Assembly (NCBI GenBank): GCA_900556395.1
Contig: USOQ01000028.1
Coordinates: 1-29,332 of the forward strand
Reading direction: 5' to 3'
DNA: 29,332 bases
From: Candidatus Segatella caccae
Lineage (GTDB): Bacteria; Bacteroidota; Bacteroidia; Bacteroidales; Bacteroidaceae
In this document: piece after piece, positions 8,805 to 18,366 of the stretch
Layout: every line of letters starts with the position of its first letter
How positions within the stretch are numbered: the stretch's first letter is position 1
The notes under the pieces: generated by a model
What the model saw: only the letters and a program-made list of their open reading frames with translations
Databases searched by the model: none
What the model was told of the DNA's origin: nothing
Translations under genes and position numbers: made by a program

Positions 8805-9695
8805 CTACTTAGTATATTTCTCAGGAAGCACAGGCATAGCACCATTCTGTGTGCATACATAGGCACTTACCTCTACAGCCAACTTGTGAGCCTCAGCAAT
8901 TGTCTTACCCTTCAAAATGCTGGCACAGAAAGTACCTGTAAAGCTATCGCCTGCTCCAACCGTATCAGCAACTTCCACCTTAGGAGTCTCTTGGAAAGAC
9001 TTGAAATCAGGAGCAAACACATAACTGCCATTCACACCACAGGTGAGCACGAGCATGTCGAGATTGTACTTACCGAGGATGAGCCAGCACTTGTTCTCGA
9101 TGTCAAGACCAGGATAACCGAAGAGACGACCTATGGTAATCAATTCCTCATCGTTGATCTTCAAGACATTGCAACGCTTCAAACTCTCACAAATCACTTC
9201 TTTAGTATAGAAGTTCTGACGCAGGTTGATGTCGAAAACCTTCAGGCAGTCCTCTGGAGTATGGTCAAGGAACTGATAGATGGTCTGGCGGCTTACCTCG
9301 TTGCGCTGAGCCAAAGAGCCCCAGCATACAGCTCCAGCATTAGCTGCGATTTCCTTGATGTCATCGGTAAAAGGAATATTATCCCAGGCGACACCTTCTT
9401 TGATATCATAAGTAGGCACACCCTCTGCATCAAGTTCTACCTGTACCGTTCCTGTAGGGAAGTCAACACTGGGCATCACATGCTTCAGCTGTTTCTCATC
9501 CAACAAGCGAAGCGCTTCATCACCCAACATGTCTTTGCCCACAGCACTTACAGCAACAGAATGTAAGCCATGCTGACCGGCATGATAGGCGAAATTAGCA
9601 GGAGCGCCACCCAACTGAGAACCTGTAGGCAGAACATCGAAAAGGATCTCGCCCAAACCTACACAATATTTCTTGTCTAAATCTTCAAATTTCAT
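8805..9695 (-). CDS. Fructokinase (PfkB/ribokinase family)
   Basis: ATP-dependent phosphorylation of fructose in the cytoplasm, giving the PUL its entry into glycolysis. The 296-aa product has the family sugar-binding GGAPAN motif (29-34) and the C-terminal DTVGAGDSF motif (244-252), with D250 as catalytic base. I place the start at the ATG at 9695. The longer reading begins with TTG two codons upstream and is less likely. It is last in the P3 unit, 34 nt after the MFS gene, matching the position of BT1757 in the B. thetaiotaomicron fructan PUL. Another hexose or nucleoside substrate is possible by family alone, but the GH32 context favours fructose. Confidence 0.9.
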   Translation of the reverse strand: MKFEDLDKKYCVGLGEILFDVLPTGSQLGGAPANFAYHAGQHGLHSVAVSAVGKDMLGDEALRLLDEKQLKHVMPSVDFPTGTVQVELDAEGVPTYDIKEGVAWDNIPFTDDIKEIAANAGAVCWGSLAQRNEVSRQTIYQFLDHTPEDCLKVFDINLRQNFYTKEVICESLKRCNVLKINDEELITIGRLFGYPGLDIENKCWLILGKYNLDMLVLTCGVNGSYVFAPDFKSFQETPKVEVADTVGAGDSFTGTFCASILKGKTIAEAHKLAVEVSAYVCTQNGAMPVLPEKYTK

Positions 9696-9729
9696 AACCA
9701 AATATCTTTAGAACGTTAAACTCCTATAA

Positions 9730-10887
9730 TTACATCTTCACCTTATTAATATATGAGAACAGATAGAGCACACCCACTGCCATCACCAATACAGCACCTA
9801 TCTGTCCGATAGCATCACTGGCGTAACCCATAAAGAGTGGGAATATCGTACCACCAAACAATCCCATGATCATCAGACCACTTACTTCGTTCTTCTTCTC
9901 TGGAACAGAAAGAAGAGCCTGCGAGAAAATGATAGAGAACACGTTAGAGTTGCCATAACCCACCAAGGCAATAGCTGCATAAAGCACTATCTTGCTCTCG
10001 CCGAAGAAGAGGCCTGCCATACTCAGCGCCATCATCACGATGCTGATGGTGAAGAACACACGGGGCTTCATCATACGAAGGAAGACGGTGCCTGTGAAAC
10101 ATCCAATGGTACGGAAGATGAAGTAGAGCGATGTGGCAAAGGCAGCCTCGTTGAGTGTCCAGCCCAGACGCTCCATCAGAATCTTTGGAGCGGTGGTGTT
10201 GGTGCCCACGTCGATACCTACATGACACATGATGCCGATGAAGGAAAGCAGCACGATAGGCTTGCCCAAGAGAGCCAAGCAGTCAACAAAGCCAGAGGCC
10301 TTGCCCTCGGTCTTCTCCTCCTCAATAGGAGTTCCTGCCAGGAACAGCGTTGCGCACACGCCGATAATCATATAAATGGGGAAAAGCACACGCCATCCCA
10401 AACCAAACTCAGGTATACTTGCCACTGCACCCCACATAGCAATATAAGGAGCCATGAATGAGGCAATAGCCTTGACAAACTGTCCGAAGGTAAGCGTAGA
10501 AGCCAGGTTCTTGCCGGATGTGACGGCAGATACCAACGGATTGAGCGATGTCTGCATCAGCGCATTACCGATACCCAAGAGGGAGAACGATACAAGCATG
10601 ATGCCGAAGGTTTCGCCAAACAAAGGTAGAAGAAGCGAGATGACTGTCACCAAGAGTGAGAGCAGCACGGTCTTCTTACGACCTATCTTATTCATCAACA
10701 TACCCGTGGGCACAGAGAAAATCAGGAACCAGAAGAAAACCAATGATGGGAACAGGTTGGCTGTAGCATCATTCAGGTTGAGGTCTTCTTTCACATAGTT
10801 GGAGGCTATACCCACCAAATCCACAAATCCCATTGCGAAGAAACAAAGCATCACAGGGATAAGGGTCAATTTCATTGACTTATTCAT
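9730..10887 (-). CDS. MFS sugar importer (FucP/glucose-galactose transporter-like)
   Basis: Predicted inner-membrane symporter bringing released fructose into the cytoplasm. The 385-aa protein is hydrophobic throughout and fits 12 transmembrane helices. The loop NKIGRKKT (about 65-72) is the MFS motif between helices 2 and 3. The mid-protein basic/acidic loop GTPIEEEKTEGKAS separates the two six-helix halves. It starts with ATG 36 nt after the GH32 stop codon and precedes fructokinase by 34 nt, so the three genes form one unit. BT1758, the monosaccharide importer of the B. thetaiotaomicron fructan PUL, has the same position. Fructose specificity is inferred from context only. Confidence 0.88.
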   Translation of the reverse strand: MNKSMKLTLIPVMLCFFAMGFVDLVGIASNYVKEDLNLNDATANLFPSLVFFWFLIFSVPTGMLMNKIGRKKTVLLSLLVTVISLLLPLFGETFGIMLVSFSLLGIGNALMQTSLNPLVSAVTSGKNLASTLTFGQFVKAIASFMAPYIAMWGAVASIPEFGLGWRVLFPIYMIIGVCATLFLAGTPIEEEKTEGKASGFVDCLALLGKPIVLLSFIGIMCHVGIDVGTNTTAPKILMERLGWTLNEAAFATSLYFIFRTIGCFTGTVFLRMMKPRVFFTISIVMMALSMAGLFFGESKIVLYAAIALVGYGNSNVFSIIFSQALLSVPEKKNEVSGLMIMGLFGGTIFPLFMGYASDAIGQIGAVLVMAVGVLYLFSYINKVKM

Positions 10888-10923
10888 ATTGTTAGTTATT
10901 TTTTTTGAAGTGAATATTAGCTG

Positions 10924-12651
10924 TTATTTTCCAAGTTTGTAAACTTGATACTGACCCTTTCTCTTTCCTTTCACAACAATCTTATTATAGGGTTTGCTTG
11001 GGAACACAAGGTTGGTCATCGCCATCTTGCCCTCAGCATCCAGCACCTCGATGCTGCTCTTGTCGATGAAGATTCTGAACTGGCTGATCTTTCCATAGGT
11101 AGGAGCCTTAGTGACAGCAGCAAACTCATTGCTGAAGTCGGTCTTGCCGCTCTTTGTACGGTCCATCTCGAAGGTCTCAGCCTTGGCATTATAGGTCATC
11201 ACCACCTTCTCGCCCTTGTCGTTGCTCAGGGTGATAGTGGCATTGCCCTTCACATTGACCACAGCCTCGCAAGCCTCTGAGAGAGCCTTTGATGTCTTCT
11301 TGCTGCGTGCCGCAGTCATCTCAGGAGAAGGAGTCACACTGCAATAGGTCTCGCCCTTGTACTCAAAGAGTCCTAAGTCGCGGGCTATAGAGTTGGCAGA
11401 ACAGTACTGCAGGGTAGGAACCTGATTGGCATACTGCCAGTTGCTCATCCATGCTATTGCCACACGGCGTCCGTCGGGAGCATTGTCGAAAGTGACAGTG
11501 GCATAATGGTCTTTACCATAGTCCATCCACTTGGTAACCTCAGGCTTGCTCTCGCAGTTAAACTTGTGTCCGTCGAACTCGCCAATGAAGTATTGTGTGG
11601 CAGAACCGCCGAAAGGACCGCCAGGATTGATGTTGCAGAGAAGCATCCACTTCTCCTTGTCGGTGCCGCGGACCTTCATCTTCATCAGGTCTGGGCATTC
11701 CCACACACCGCCATGATTACCGTACTCGGCACCGAAAGAGCTCTCGTAAGTCCAGTCTTTCAGGTTGTCAGAAGAATAGATGTTCATCTGCTGACCGGCA
11801 GCGAGAATCATATTCCATTTCTTAATATCCTCATTCCAGAACATGTGTGGATCGCGGAAGTCGGGCACGTTGCTTGTGATGATAGGGTTGCCCTCATACT
11901 TGGTGAAGGTCTTTCCGTTGTCAGTACTGTAGGCCATGCTCTGGGTCTGGTTCTCGCCAGCCGAGGTATAGAGAGCTACAACAGCACCCTCGCCGAAGCC
12001 AGCGGTATTCTTCTTGTCGACAACAGCCGAACCGCTGAATATCGTACCTATCACATCAGGTTCGATAGCTTCGCCCTCAAACTTCCAGTCTACGAGATTG
12101 GTTGAGGTGGAATGTCCCCAAGTCATGTTCTCCCACTGCGATCCATAGGGATTGTACTGGAAATAGAGGTGCCACACACCATCCTTATAGAACATACCGT
12201 TAGGATCGTTCATCCAGCCATAGGCAGGAGTATGATGATAGAGAGGACGATACTGCTCACGGTTCTTCATGTCGAAACTGTCGGAGAACTTCATTCCCTT
12301 CCAGCATCCGAAGTTGGCAATACCGCCGTCATTGCGATACTGTCCGTTGACATGAATATCGAGCATCAGTCCCTTCTGGCTCTTGTAAGCCTCCAAGTCG
12401 AGAGGCACATAATAATCTACGTGCGTATTGGCAAGGCGGACATTGAATGTCTTCAACTGCTGGTTGTTGGCTATCACCTTGACATGACTCATTTCGGCAC
12501 TCTCCTGAACAGGTATCAGGAGATATTTCTCACTCTGGTGAATACGATAGAGGCAATGGTTGTTGCTCAGGAATTGAGTTTCCTGGGCAGAGGCTGACAT
12601 ACCAGCCAACAGGAGCATCATGCTCAACACAGTTTTTCTGATTGTTCTCAT
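10924..12651 (-). CDS. GH32 fructan hydrolase (canonical active site)
   Basis: Hydrolyses beta-fructosyl bonds in levan, inulin or sucrose-type substrates by a retaining mechanism. The 575-aa protein starts with a signal peptide ending near SASAQE (about residue 23). There is no lipobox, so periplasmic location is likely. Residues ~25-130 form an N-terminal beta domain often seen in Bacteroidota GH32 (probably DUF4980). The five-bladed propeller shows all three catalytic motifs: WMNDPNG (D149 nucleophile), FRDP (D267 transition-state stabiliser) and WECP (E318 acid/base). A C-terminal beta-sandwich ends the protein. It is first in the P3 unit, with its own promoter. Likely an exo-acting fructosidase releasing fructose for the adjacent importer; the exact linkage preference cannot be read from sequence. 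Confidence 0.94.
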   Translation of the reverse strand: MRTIRKTVLSMMLLLAGMSASAQETQFLSNNHCLYRIHQSEKYLLIPVQESAEMSHVKVIANNQQLKTFNVRLANTHVDYYVPLDLEAYKSQKGLMLDIHVNGQYRNDGGIANFGCWKGMKFSDSFDMKNREQYRPLYHHTPAYGWMNDPNGMFYKDGVWHLYFQYNPYGSQWENMTWGHSTSTNLVDWKFEGEAIEPDVIGTIFSGSAVVDKKNTAGFGEGAVVALYTSAGENQTQSMAYSTDNGKTFTKYEGNPIITSNVPDFRDPHMFWNEDIKKWNMILAAGQQMNIYSSDNLKDWTYESSFGAEYGNHGGVWECPDLMKMKVRGTDKEKWMLLCNINPGGPFGGSATQYFIGEFDGHKFNCESKPEVTKWMDYGKDHYATVTFDNAPDGRRVAIAWMSNWQYANQVPTLQYCSANSIARDLGLFEYKGETYCSVTPSPEMTAARSKKTSKALSEACEAVVNVKGNATITLSNDKGEKVVMTYNAKAETFEMDRTKSGKTDFSNEFAAVTKAPTYGKISQFRIFIDKSSIEVLDAEGKMAMTNLVFPSKPYNKIVVKGKRKGQYQVYKLGK

Positions 12652-12701
12652 ACTTTGTTATTGGGTTTTGTTTTTAAATGCGTTATTGGTATTTTCGATT
12701 G

Positions 12702-12794
12702 CAAATGTACTAAACATATCTTATCTTGCCCCAAAATATTCGTTCATTACATGCTAAATATGTTACAAGAAACATTTTTCTCATCTTTGGAACT
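12702..12794 (-). promoter_or_regulatory. P3 promoter and shared fructan operator
   Basis: On the minus strand: TGTAACATATTTA (12755-12767), 7 nt, ATGAACGA (12740-12747), exactly 30 nt, then the -7 box TACATTTG (12702-12709). The GH32 start codon is 51 nt downstream. The same arrangement with identical spacing occurs before SusC and before the 28770 gene. Positions 12741-12794 match 28860-28913 at 51 of 54 bases. The -33 region is poor, which fits activator-dependent initiation. The remaining 12795-12868 gap holds nothing else recognisable. Confidence 0.75.
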
Positions 12795-12868
12795 CTTTTT
12801 ATAGTAGGAGCAAGAGGTCATACAGAATGAGATAAGTAGTGCACGATGCAAACAGATCGAAAAGAAAA

Positions 12869-15337
12869 CTAAACAATAACCTTGTATTGCCCCACCACTT
12901 TCTGTTTGTTATCCACTATTTTGACCAAGAGCAAACCTTGGTTGGCTACTTGTACCTTGCCTGTAGTATCGGAAATCTGCTGTGCTTTCACGCATCTTCC
13001 TACAATGTCATAAATATATAAGGTACAATTAGGCGATGCCAAATTGTAATTGACGAAGCCCTTTGAGCCATAGACCACATTCGTTTCAGCTTCACTTACT
13101 GCCGAAGAAATACCAGAAGCCACCCTTGTCTCATCGAGTACATAAGCCTCCAACGAAGTCATTTTCACAGACCCATTCTTAACAAAAGCCGTAGCTTTGA
13201 CAGCATCCACATCACGTGGGAATACCCTGACAGAAGCTGCATAGGTGTCATTTACAAAGATGTCTATAATGGAATGATCTACAAAAACTTTCAAGGTCAT
13301 CTCCTCACCCATCGCAACAGGAGTTGGCAAGGCATAGTTGTAGACACCACCGAAAACACCATCATTGACAATACGGTTGATGCCACTCATATCCAACGAC
13401 AACATACCACTATTGGGTTGATAGGTAAGCGTAACTTTCTTATCACCATTACCCAAAAAGCTGAAGCCAAAATCACCATTGCCTACAACAAACTTTGCAG
13501 ACAACTCAAGACTTCTACCCTGCACTGGATCCAAATCTTTTTCGGCAGTAAGATCGAAGTCCGTCATCTTGAAAGATGTTTCAGAGCGCATGGCTGCCAA
13601 CCCAGAGAATGGTTTCTGTATCAGATTACCCTTGCTGTCGAGACTAATTTCGCGTGGTAAGCTATAGGTGTGTGCATAACCCATTTTGTAGTTCTCTGAA
13701 CCTGCTAACTTGTCTGGTACAATACCCAGCATCAATGTCTTGCCATCCTTTTGGAATATAGTAGGTGACAACAAGCCATAGCCATCCTTTGAGAAACCAG
13801 CCATCTCTACGGTCTTTGGAGTACGGCTGTCGGGGGCAAAGGTTCCATCTGCATTGATTGAACCTGTCCAATAAAGGGTACGAACACCAACACCTGTATT
13901 CAAAGGAGTAGCGGTAAACAACCATTTATCACCTATCTTGGTGATATTAGGCATCTCCCAGAATGTTCCGTCTTGATTTGCATTGGAACCTGAGAAGAAC
14001 AGTTTTCCATCATTGCTCCAAGTCTTGGTCGACTTATCGTACTTATGAAGGGTTGTAACGCCAACTCCGTTTTTGGACGAGCCAACTATCATATACAAGT
14101 CAGTGCCATTTCGGAAAACAAAACAGTCACGAAAATCATCAGTCAATCCGTTAGGACGTCCGTTAATTACCGGATTGCCAGCCTTCTTAGTCCAGGTGAG
14201 CAAGTCATCATCGGCAGGTTGTGCCTGAGCTATGGTAGCTCTTCCATAATCTACAGCTGTATAAAAGATATTAGGCTTACCCCCTGTCAGTTCATCATCG
14301 GTAAAGACACATCCTGACCAACATCCTTTCTTATCGTAAGCTTCTTCAGGACTGATGGCAGTGGGATCTTCCTCCCACTTATAGAGATTATCACTAACGA
14401 TGTGTCCCCAGTTCAGGCGAGACATATAGGGACCATTGGGGTTCTTCTGGAAGAACACATGATATTTTCCATTGTAATAAGTGGCTCCATGAGTTTCGTT
14501 AGTCCATCCTGCAGTGGGCATACCATGGAAGGAAGGACGCAGTATGTCACCGGCATATCGTTCTGGAGAATAAGTCAGAACAGGAGCATTTTCTGCTTTT
14601 TCTTTGAGAATATCTGTACGGATGCCATCATAAATCTCAAAATCATCCAGCAAACCATTGTATGTGTTCAAATAAAATACATCCACCTTATCTTCTACAT
14701 ACGACTTACCTACATAAAGGGTACTGCCACCAGGGGTGATTTTTCCTTTTATACAGTTTTTACTTGCTACTAATTCTCCATTATTATAGAGAGTAACCTT
14801 TTTGTTTACACCATCAACTGTGGCTACAAGATGATTCCATTGATAACGGGACAACTTCGCTTCTGGCTCACATTTAACCTGCCAACCAGCAACATAACAA
14901 ATAAATTTATAACTTCCACGAGAACCCAACTGGAAAGCAAAACCTTTATCATCAGATATCGTATTATTATCATCCAGTTTTACATTGCCCAACATCGTAG
15001 TAAACCATTCACCATCTTGATCCAACTTCATCATTGGATAAGATTCAGGAGCTACCCAAAGAGAAAAAGTTAACTGTTTCTTGTCAGTAAGCACAGTTGG
15101 GTCTATTTGTGTCTGCAAATAGGAAGAATAGCCATCCAGTCGCCAAGCCTTGCCTTTGGCACCTTGCACACAGTAAGGAGCAAGCGCACCATTCACTTTG
15201 AATGATTTTCCACTCACCTGTTCGTAAGTCGTTCCATCTTGAGCCACATCCATTGGCATTTTCACAAGCTGAGCCTGTGAAAGAACTGGCAAAAAAACAG
15301 CCATGGATAAAATCGTATTTTTGTAAATTCGTTTCAT
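12869..15337 (-). CDS. LamG-GH32 protein with altered nucleophile motif
   Basis: An 822-aa secreted protein. A signal peptide ends near LSQAQ (about 23), with no lipobox. A LamG/concanavalin-like domain (about 35-245) precedes the GH32 propeller (about 265-590) and a C-terminal beta-sandwich (to about 740). The nucleophile motif is GWTNETHG: E281 replaces the usual Asp, and Thr replaces Pro. The stabiliser motif is RDC instead of RDP (D404 kept). The acid/base E461 is kept as WEMPN instead of WECPD. The last ~80 residues (LYIYDIVGRCVKA ... GQYKVIV) resemble a type IX secretion sorting domain. It lies 106 nt after the DUF4960 lipoprotein gene, in the slot of the surface endo-levanase BT1760. 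Catalytic activity is plausible but not certain; a binding-only role is the alternative. Confidence 0.88.
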   Translation of the reverse strand: MKRIYKNTILSMAVFLPVLSQAQLVKMPMDVAQDGTTYEQVSGKSFKVNGALAPYCVQGAKGKAWRLDGYSSYLQTQIDPTVLTDKKQLTFSLWVAPESYPMMKLDQDGEWFTTMLGNVKLDDNNTISDDKGFAFQLGSRGSYKFICYVAGWQVKCEPEAKLSRYQWNHLVATVDGVNKKVTLYNNGELVASKNCIKGKITPGGSTLYVGKSYVEDKVDVFYLNTYNGLLDDFEIYDGIRTDILKEKAENAPVLTYSPERYAGDILRPSFHGMPTAGWTNETHGATYYNGKYHVFFQKNPNGPYMSRLNWGHIVSDNLYKWEEDPTAISPEEAYDKKGCWSGCVFTDDELTGGKPNIFYTAVDYGRATIAQAQPADDDLLTWTKKAGNPVINGRPNGLTDDFRDCFVFRNGTDLYMIVGSSKNGVGVTTLHKYDKSTKTWSNDGKLFFSGSNANQDGTFWEMPNITKIGDKWLFTATPLNTGVGVRTLYWTGSINADGTFAPDSRTPKTVEMAGFSKDGYGLLSPTIFQKDGKTLMLGIVPDKLAGSENYKMGYAHTYSLPREISLDSKGNLIQKPFSGLAAMRSETSFKMTDFDLTAEKDLDPVQGRSLELSAKFVVGNGDFGFSFLGNGDKKVTLTYQPNSGMLSLDMSGINRIVNDGVFGGVYNYALPTPVAMGEEMTLKVFVDHSIIDIFVNDTYAASVRVFPRDVDAVKATAFVKNGSVKMTSLEAYVLDETRVASGISSAVSEAETNVVYGSKGFVNYNLASPNCTLYIYDIVGRCVKAQQISDTTGKVQVANQGLLLVKIVDNKQKVVGQYKVIV

Positions 15338-15443
15338 GTTTTACAGATTTAGCTTAAAACCTCGAATAGGAAGGTTATCCACAAAGACGATGAAACACCA
15401 TCTATGAAGAAAACCTCCCTGTTCTTATAATTATTCAAATATA

Positions 15444-16631
15444 TTACTCAGCAAGATAATCGATGCTGTTTTTAGTCAGAGTCTCCGTATTTTTTTGGTA
15501 CTGATTGATGCCTGAGTTTTGGTTAAACTCATAGGCATTCAAACCAATAGCGATAATGCGTCCCTTGTACTCGTCAGTAGGATTGAACTCTACGATACCG
15601 GCACAGCAATAGTCAGTTACATGACCCCATGTGGCAAGTACTGTAGAATTGGTAATACGCTCAAAAGCATCTACCACATTCTTGGCATCAGGTGCCAATG
15701 TTGGCAAACCATAAGCGTTCAAATCCCACATACAGTTATGGTCTTCACGCATACCAGGACCCTCAAGAGGATAGCTTTCGTGATCATATTGAACGCCTTT
15801 AGGCATAACCTCAAGACCACTGAAAATTGAGTGTCCACGATGATCGTATGCAGGAGAACAACTGCTGCCAATCACAGCATTTGTTGTCCAGATATCTGTA
15901 CCTTCGCCACCATTACCATCGCTGAAAAGAGTCACATCAAACTTGTTTTCTATACGACCGAGACCGGCAACCAATTGTGTAGCATGCTTTGTAAGCAAGA
16001 GGTTTCCGCCATCCTTTACATATTCGGTCAGTTTAGCCAACAAACTACCGGAATTGATGCAAGCAGGAAGATTGTTCATGCCCTTACCAATACCCACACG
16101 GTCTATCTGAATCCAGAGCATAGGAAAATCAGAAGGATTAATCTTGGCAGCATCAGCAGCTGTCAGAACCTGACCCTTATCACCATAAGTCTGCTTGAAC
16201 CAATTCACAGCAGCGATTTCGTCGTCATCCTCCAGTTCTGCCTCACTGTTGGCAGCAATCAGCATACCTACCTTAGGAGGTTCCTGATCGATGTAAACCT
16301 TCACTGAAGTACCTTCAGAAACTCGGCCGTCACCATACTTCACCTTCACGGTATAGTACAAATCAGTACGAGTAGGCTGACGCGTTACCGAATATGTGTT
16401 TACCAAACCAAGACTTTCGAGGAGTTTACTATTACGATAAACATCCACTCCGACTTTATCCTCATCAGCAGGCAATGTCCAGTTGAGTGTAACATTCCTA
16501 CCATCTACCTGAGCTGCAACATCAGTAGCTTTAGGCGCCTCTACAGAGTCAGGTATATTGACATCTGAGCAAGAAGTGAAGGCAAAAACTGCCAAACACG
16601 TTGCCATTATGTTTCTTATATATTTCTTCAT
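15444..16631 (-). CDS. FnIII-DUF4960 surface glycan-binding lipoprotein (SusE position)
   Basis: A 395-aa lipoprotein; the lipobox FTSC gives C21 as the acylated residue, followed by S-D. Residues ~27-115 look like a fibronectin-III/Ig spacer (RNVTLNWTLP ... YYTVKVKYGDGR). Residues ~118-395 are DUF4960, with the recurring motifs DDDEIAAVNWF, GGNLLLTKHATQL, GLGRI, EDHNCMWDLN and AGIVEFNP. It follows SusD by 28 nt. B. thetaiotaomicron BT1761, the levan-binding surface protein of the fructan PUL, sits in the same position and, as far as I recall, carries the same domain. Predicted role: tethering fructan at the cell surface next to SusC/SusD. Confidence 0.9.
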   Translation of the reverse strand: MKKYIRNIMATCLAVFAFTSCSDVNIPDSVEAPKATDVAAQVDGRNVTLNWTLPADEDKVGVDVYRNSKLLESLGLVNTYSVTRQPTRTDLYYTVKVKYGDGRVSEGTSVKVYIDQEPPKVGMLIAANSEAELEDDDEIAAVNWFKQTYGDKGQVLTAADAAKINPSDFPMLWIQIDRVGIGKGMNNLPACINSGSLLAKLTEYVKDGGNLLLTKHATQLVAGLGRIENKFDVTLFSDGNGGEGTDIWTTNAVIGSSCSPAYDHRGHSIFSGLEVMPKGVQYDHESYPLEGPGMREDHNCMWDLNAYGLPTLAPDAKNVVDAFERITNSTVLATWGHVTDYCCAGIVEFNPTDEYKGRIIAIGLNAYEFNQNSGINQYQKNTETLTKNSIDYLAE

Positions 16632-16659
16632 GACTGAAAAATTCTTTTAAGACATTATT

Positions 16660-18339
16660 TTATTTATAAAGACCATTAGAGTTGTTTACTTCCTCATAAG
16701 GAACAGGGAAGTAAATCTCATCGTCAGTAATTTCAGCACCCCTATAATAAGAATGGTATTGCTGCTCTGTCTGGAAATACTTATTGACAGTATCAACCAC
16801 TGTACCCCATCTTACAAGATCGTACCAGCGATTACCCTCCATGGCCAACTCCAAGCGGCGCTCCATACGAACTGCCTTTCGGGCATAATCCTGAGTCCAC
16901 TTGCTGTCATTAGGATAAAGGCCTACATCATAGTTTGCCTTAGAAGGATCAAGATCTACAGGAGTATAGTCGCCGTCAACACTACGTTCAGCCTTTTCGC
17001 GTACAGAGTTGATCAACTGACGGGCATCATCCAGGTTCTTGTTCTGCTCGATAAGAGCCTCAGCCTTGAGCAAGAGTATGTCGGCATAACGAATCAACTT
17101 GAAATTCAATGCTGAAGCACCCCATGGGAAACCATTAACCATGTCGGGAGAACTTGGATCTATCAAGCCTTTCTTGCCAGAATACTCTCCGTAAATATCA
17201 TAGGCACGGCACCACTGCATGTTGTAAGTATGACCACGGAACGGCATTCCCAAACGGCCTACAGTAAAGTCGAGACGTGGGTCAACATTTCCCTGATAAT
17301 CATTCAAACCTAAAACTGTAGTCTTTACATACAAGCCTTCTGGTGCTCCATCGAGATAAGGCAGACCATTCTCATCTGTTGCAAATGCATTCACCAAGTT
17401 CTGGCTTGCCAAATAGAAGTCGTCACCACTACCGAAAAGGTTGTTCTCAGAATAGGTTGTATTCAAAAGATTACACCAATTGATATGGGCATTGTCCGGG
17501 GTAACAGAGAACTGAATGGCCATCACAGACTCTTTCTTGTTATCAAACTCCAATTTTGACATATCGCCAAAGTTGTCGTACAATTCATACTGATGACTGT
17601 CGATAACATAGCCTGCATATTCCTCTACATCAGCCCATGAAGAAGTGAAAGCTGAAACCTTAGCCATGACAGCTGCAGCAACAAACTTGTTGAAACGACC
17701 CACCTCGCTCTGATGCTCAGGTAAAGCAGAGTATGCTTCCTTCAGATCGGTCTTGATAAAATCAAAGATCTGCTCACGGCTATACTCATCCGCACGCTTA
17801 CCATTAGGATCCTCAGCCTCTGTGAAGTATGGAATCTGCTTGAAAATGCGAATCAGATCGAAATAGTAATAGGCACGAAGCAACTTCAACTCACCCAACA
17901 AGGCTGCTTTATTTTCAATATTGTCTGCCAATTCGATGGCATTCATAGCCTTGTGTACTCGTGAGATGGCATAATAGTCATTTCTCCACTTGAAAAGTGC
18001 TGTGGCATTGTCGCTGGTGATATTGGAGATTTCGAGCTGATGAATATTCTGTTCCATAGAAACGTCACCACCACCCTTCAGGGCATCATCAGAACGAACA
18101 TCGAACACCCAACTTGTAATTGGACCGGCAAATGACTCGTTATTGCCAAAGAAATGAGACTCCAAACCAGCATAAGCAGCAGCCATCAAACCATTGATGG
18201 AACTGTCGTCAAGCTGAGCCTCGGTAAATGAACCCTGTGGCTTCAAATCCAAGAAATCGTTACATGAAACGAAAGTCATAGATGAACCAAGGATAGCGGC
18301 AGAAACTGCCATATATCTGATACTCTTTGTAATTTTCAT
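16660..18339 (-). CDS. susD: SusD-like fructan-binding lipoprotein
   Basis: Outer-surface lid of the SusCD importer. I choose the ATG at 18339, giving 559 aa. It leads into a lipoprotein signal peptide with lipobox FVSC (C26) followed by NDFLDLKPQG, the typical SusD N-terminus. The alternative GTG at 18366, abutting the SusC stop codon, would add nine residues ahead of the signal peptide. TPR-like helices are typical of the fold, and the C-terminal region holds the RMERRLELAMEGNRWYDLVRWG motif core (e.g. RLELAMEGNRWYDLVRWG), diagnostic for SusD/RagB. The gene starts 27 nt after SusC, so both are co-transcribed. BT1762 is the positional counterpart. Fructan specificity is inferred from context. 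Confidence 0.94.
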   Translation of the reverse strand: MKITKSIRYMAVSAAILGSSMTFVSCNDFLDLKPQGSFTEAQLDDSSINGLMAAAYAGLESHFFGNNESFAGPITSWVFDVRSDDALKGGGDVSMEQNIHQLEISNITSDNATALFKWRNDYYAISRVHKAMNAIELADNIENKAALLGELKLLRAYYYFDLIRIFKQIPYFTEAEDPNGKRADEYSREQIFDFIKTDLKEAYSALPEHQSEVGRFNKFVAAAVMAKVSAFTSSWADVEEYAGYVIDSHQYELYDNFGDMSKLEFDNKKESVMAIQFSVTPDNAHINWCNLLNTTYSENNLFGSGDDFYLASQNLVNAFATDENGLPYLDGAPEGLYVKTTVLGLNDYQGNVDPRLDFTVGRLGMPFRGHTYNMQWCRAYDIYGEYSGKKGLIDPSSPDMVNGFPWGASALNFKLIRYADILLLKAEALIEQNKNLDDARQLINSVREKAERSVDGDYTPVDLDPSKANYDVGLYPNDSKWTQDYARKAVRMERRLELAMEGNRWYDLVRWGTVVDTVNKYFQTEQQYHSYYRGAEITDDEIYFPVPYEEVNNSNGLYK

Positions 18340-18366
18340 CTTGGTATATATTATAATGTGTAACAC

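Noticed and set aside
9696..9701. Upstream TTG start for fructokinase
   Set aside because: The ATG at 9695 is two codons downstream and gives a normal PfkB N-terminus.
15338..15443. Possible hairpin between the DUF4960 lipoprotein gene and LamG-GH32
   Set aside because: AGGAAGGTT and AACCTCCCT pair with one mismatch over a ~40-nt loop with no U-run; too weak to call a terminator, and no -7 box is seen, so the genes are taken as co-transcribed.
18340..18366. GTG start for SusD abutting the SusC stop codon
   Set aside because: It would add nine residues before the lipoprotein signal peptide; the ATG at 18339 gives a standard signal peptide.
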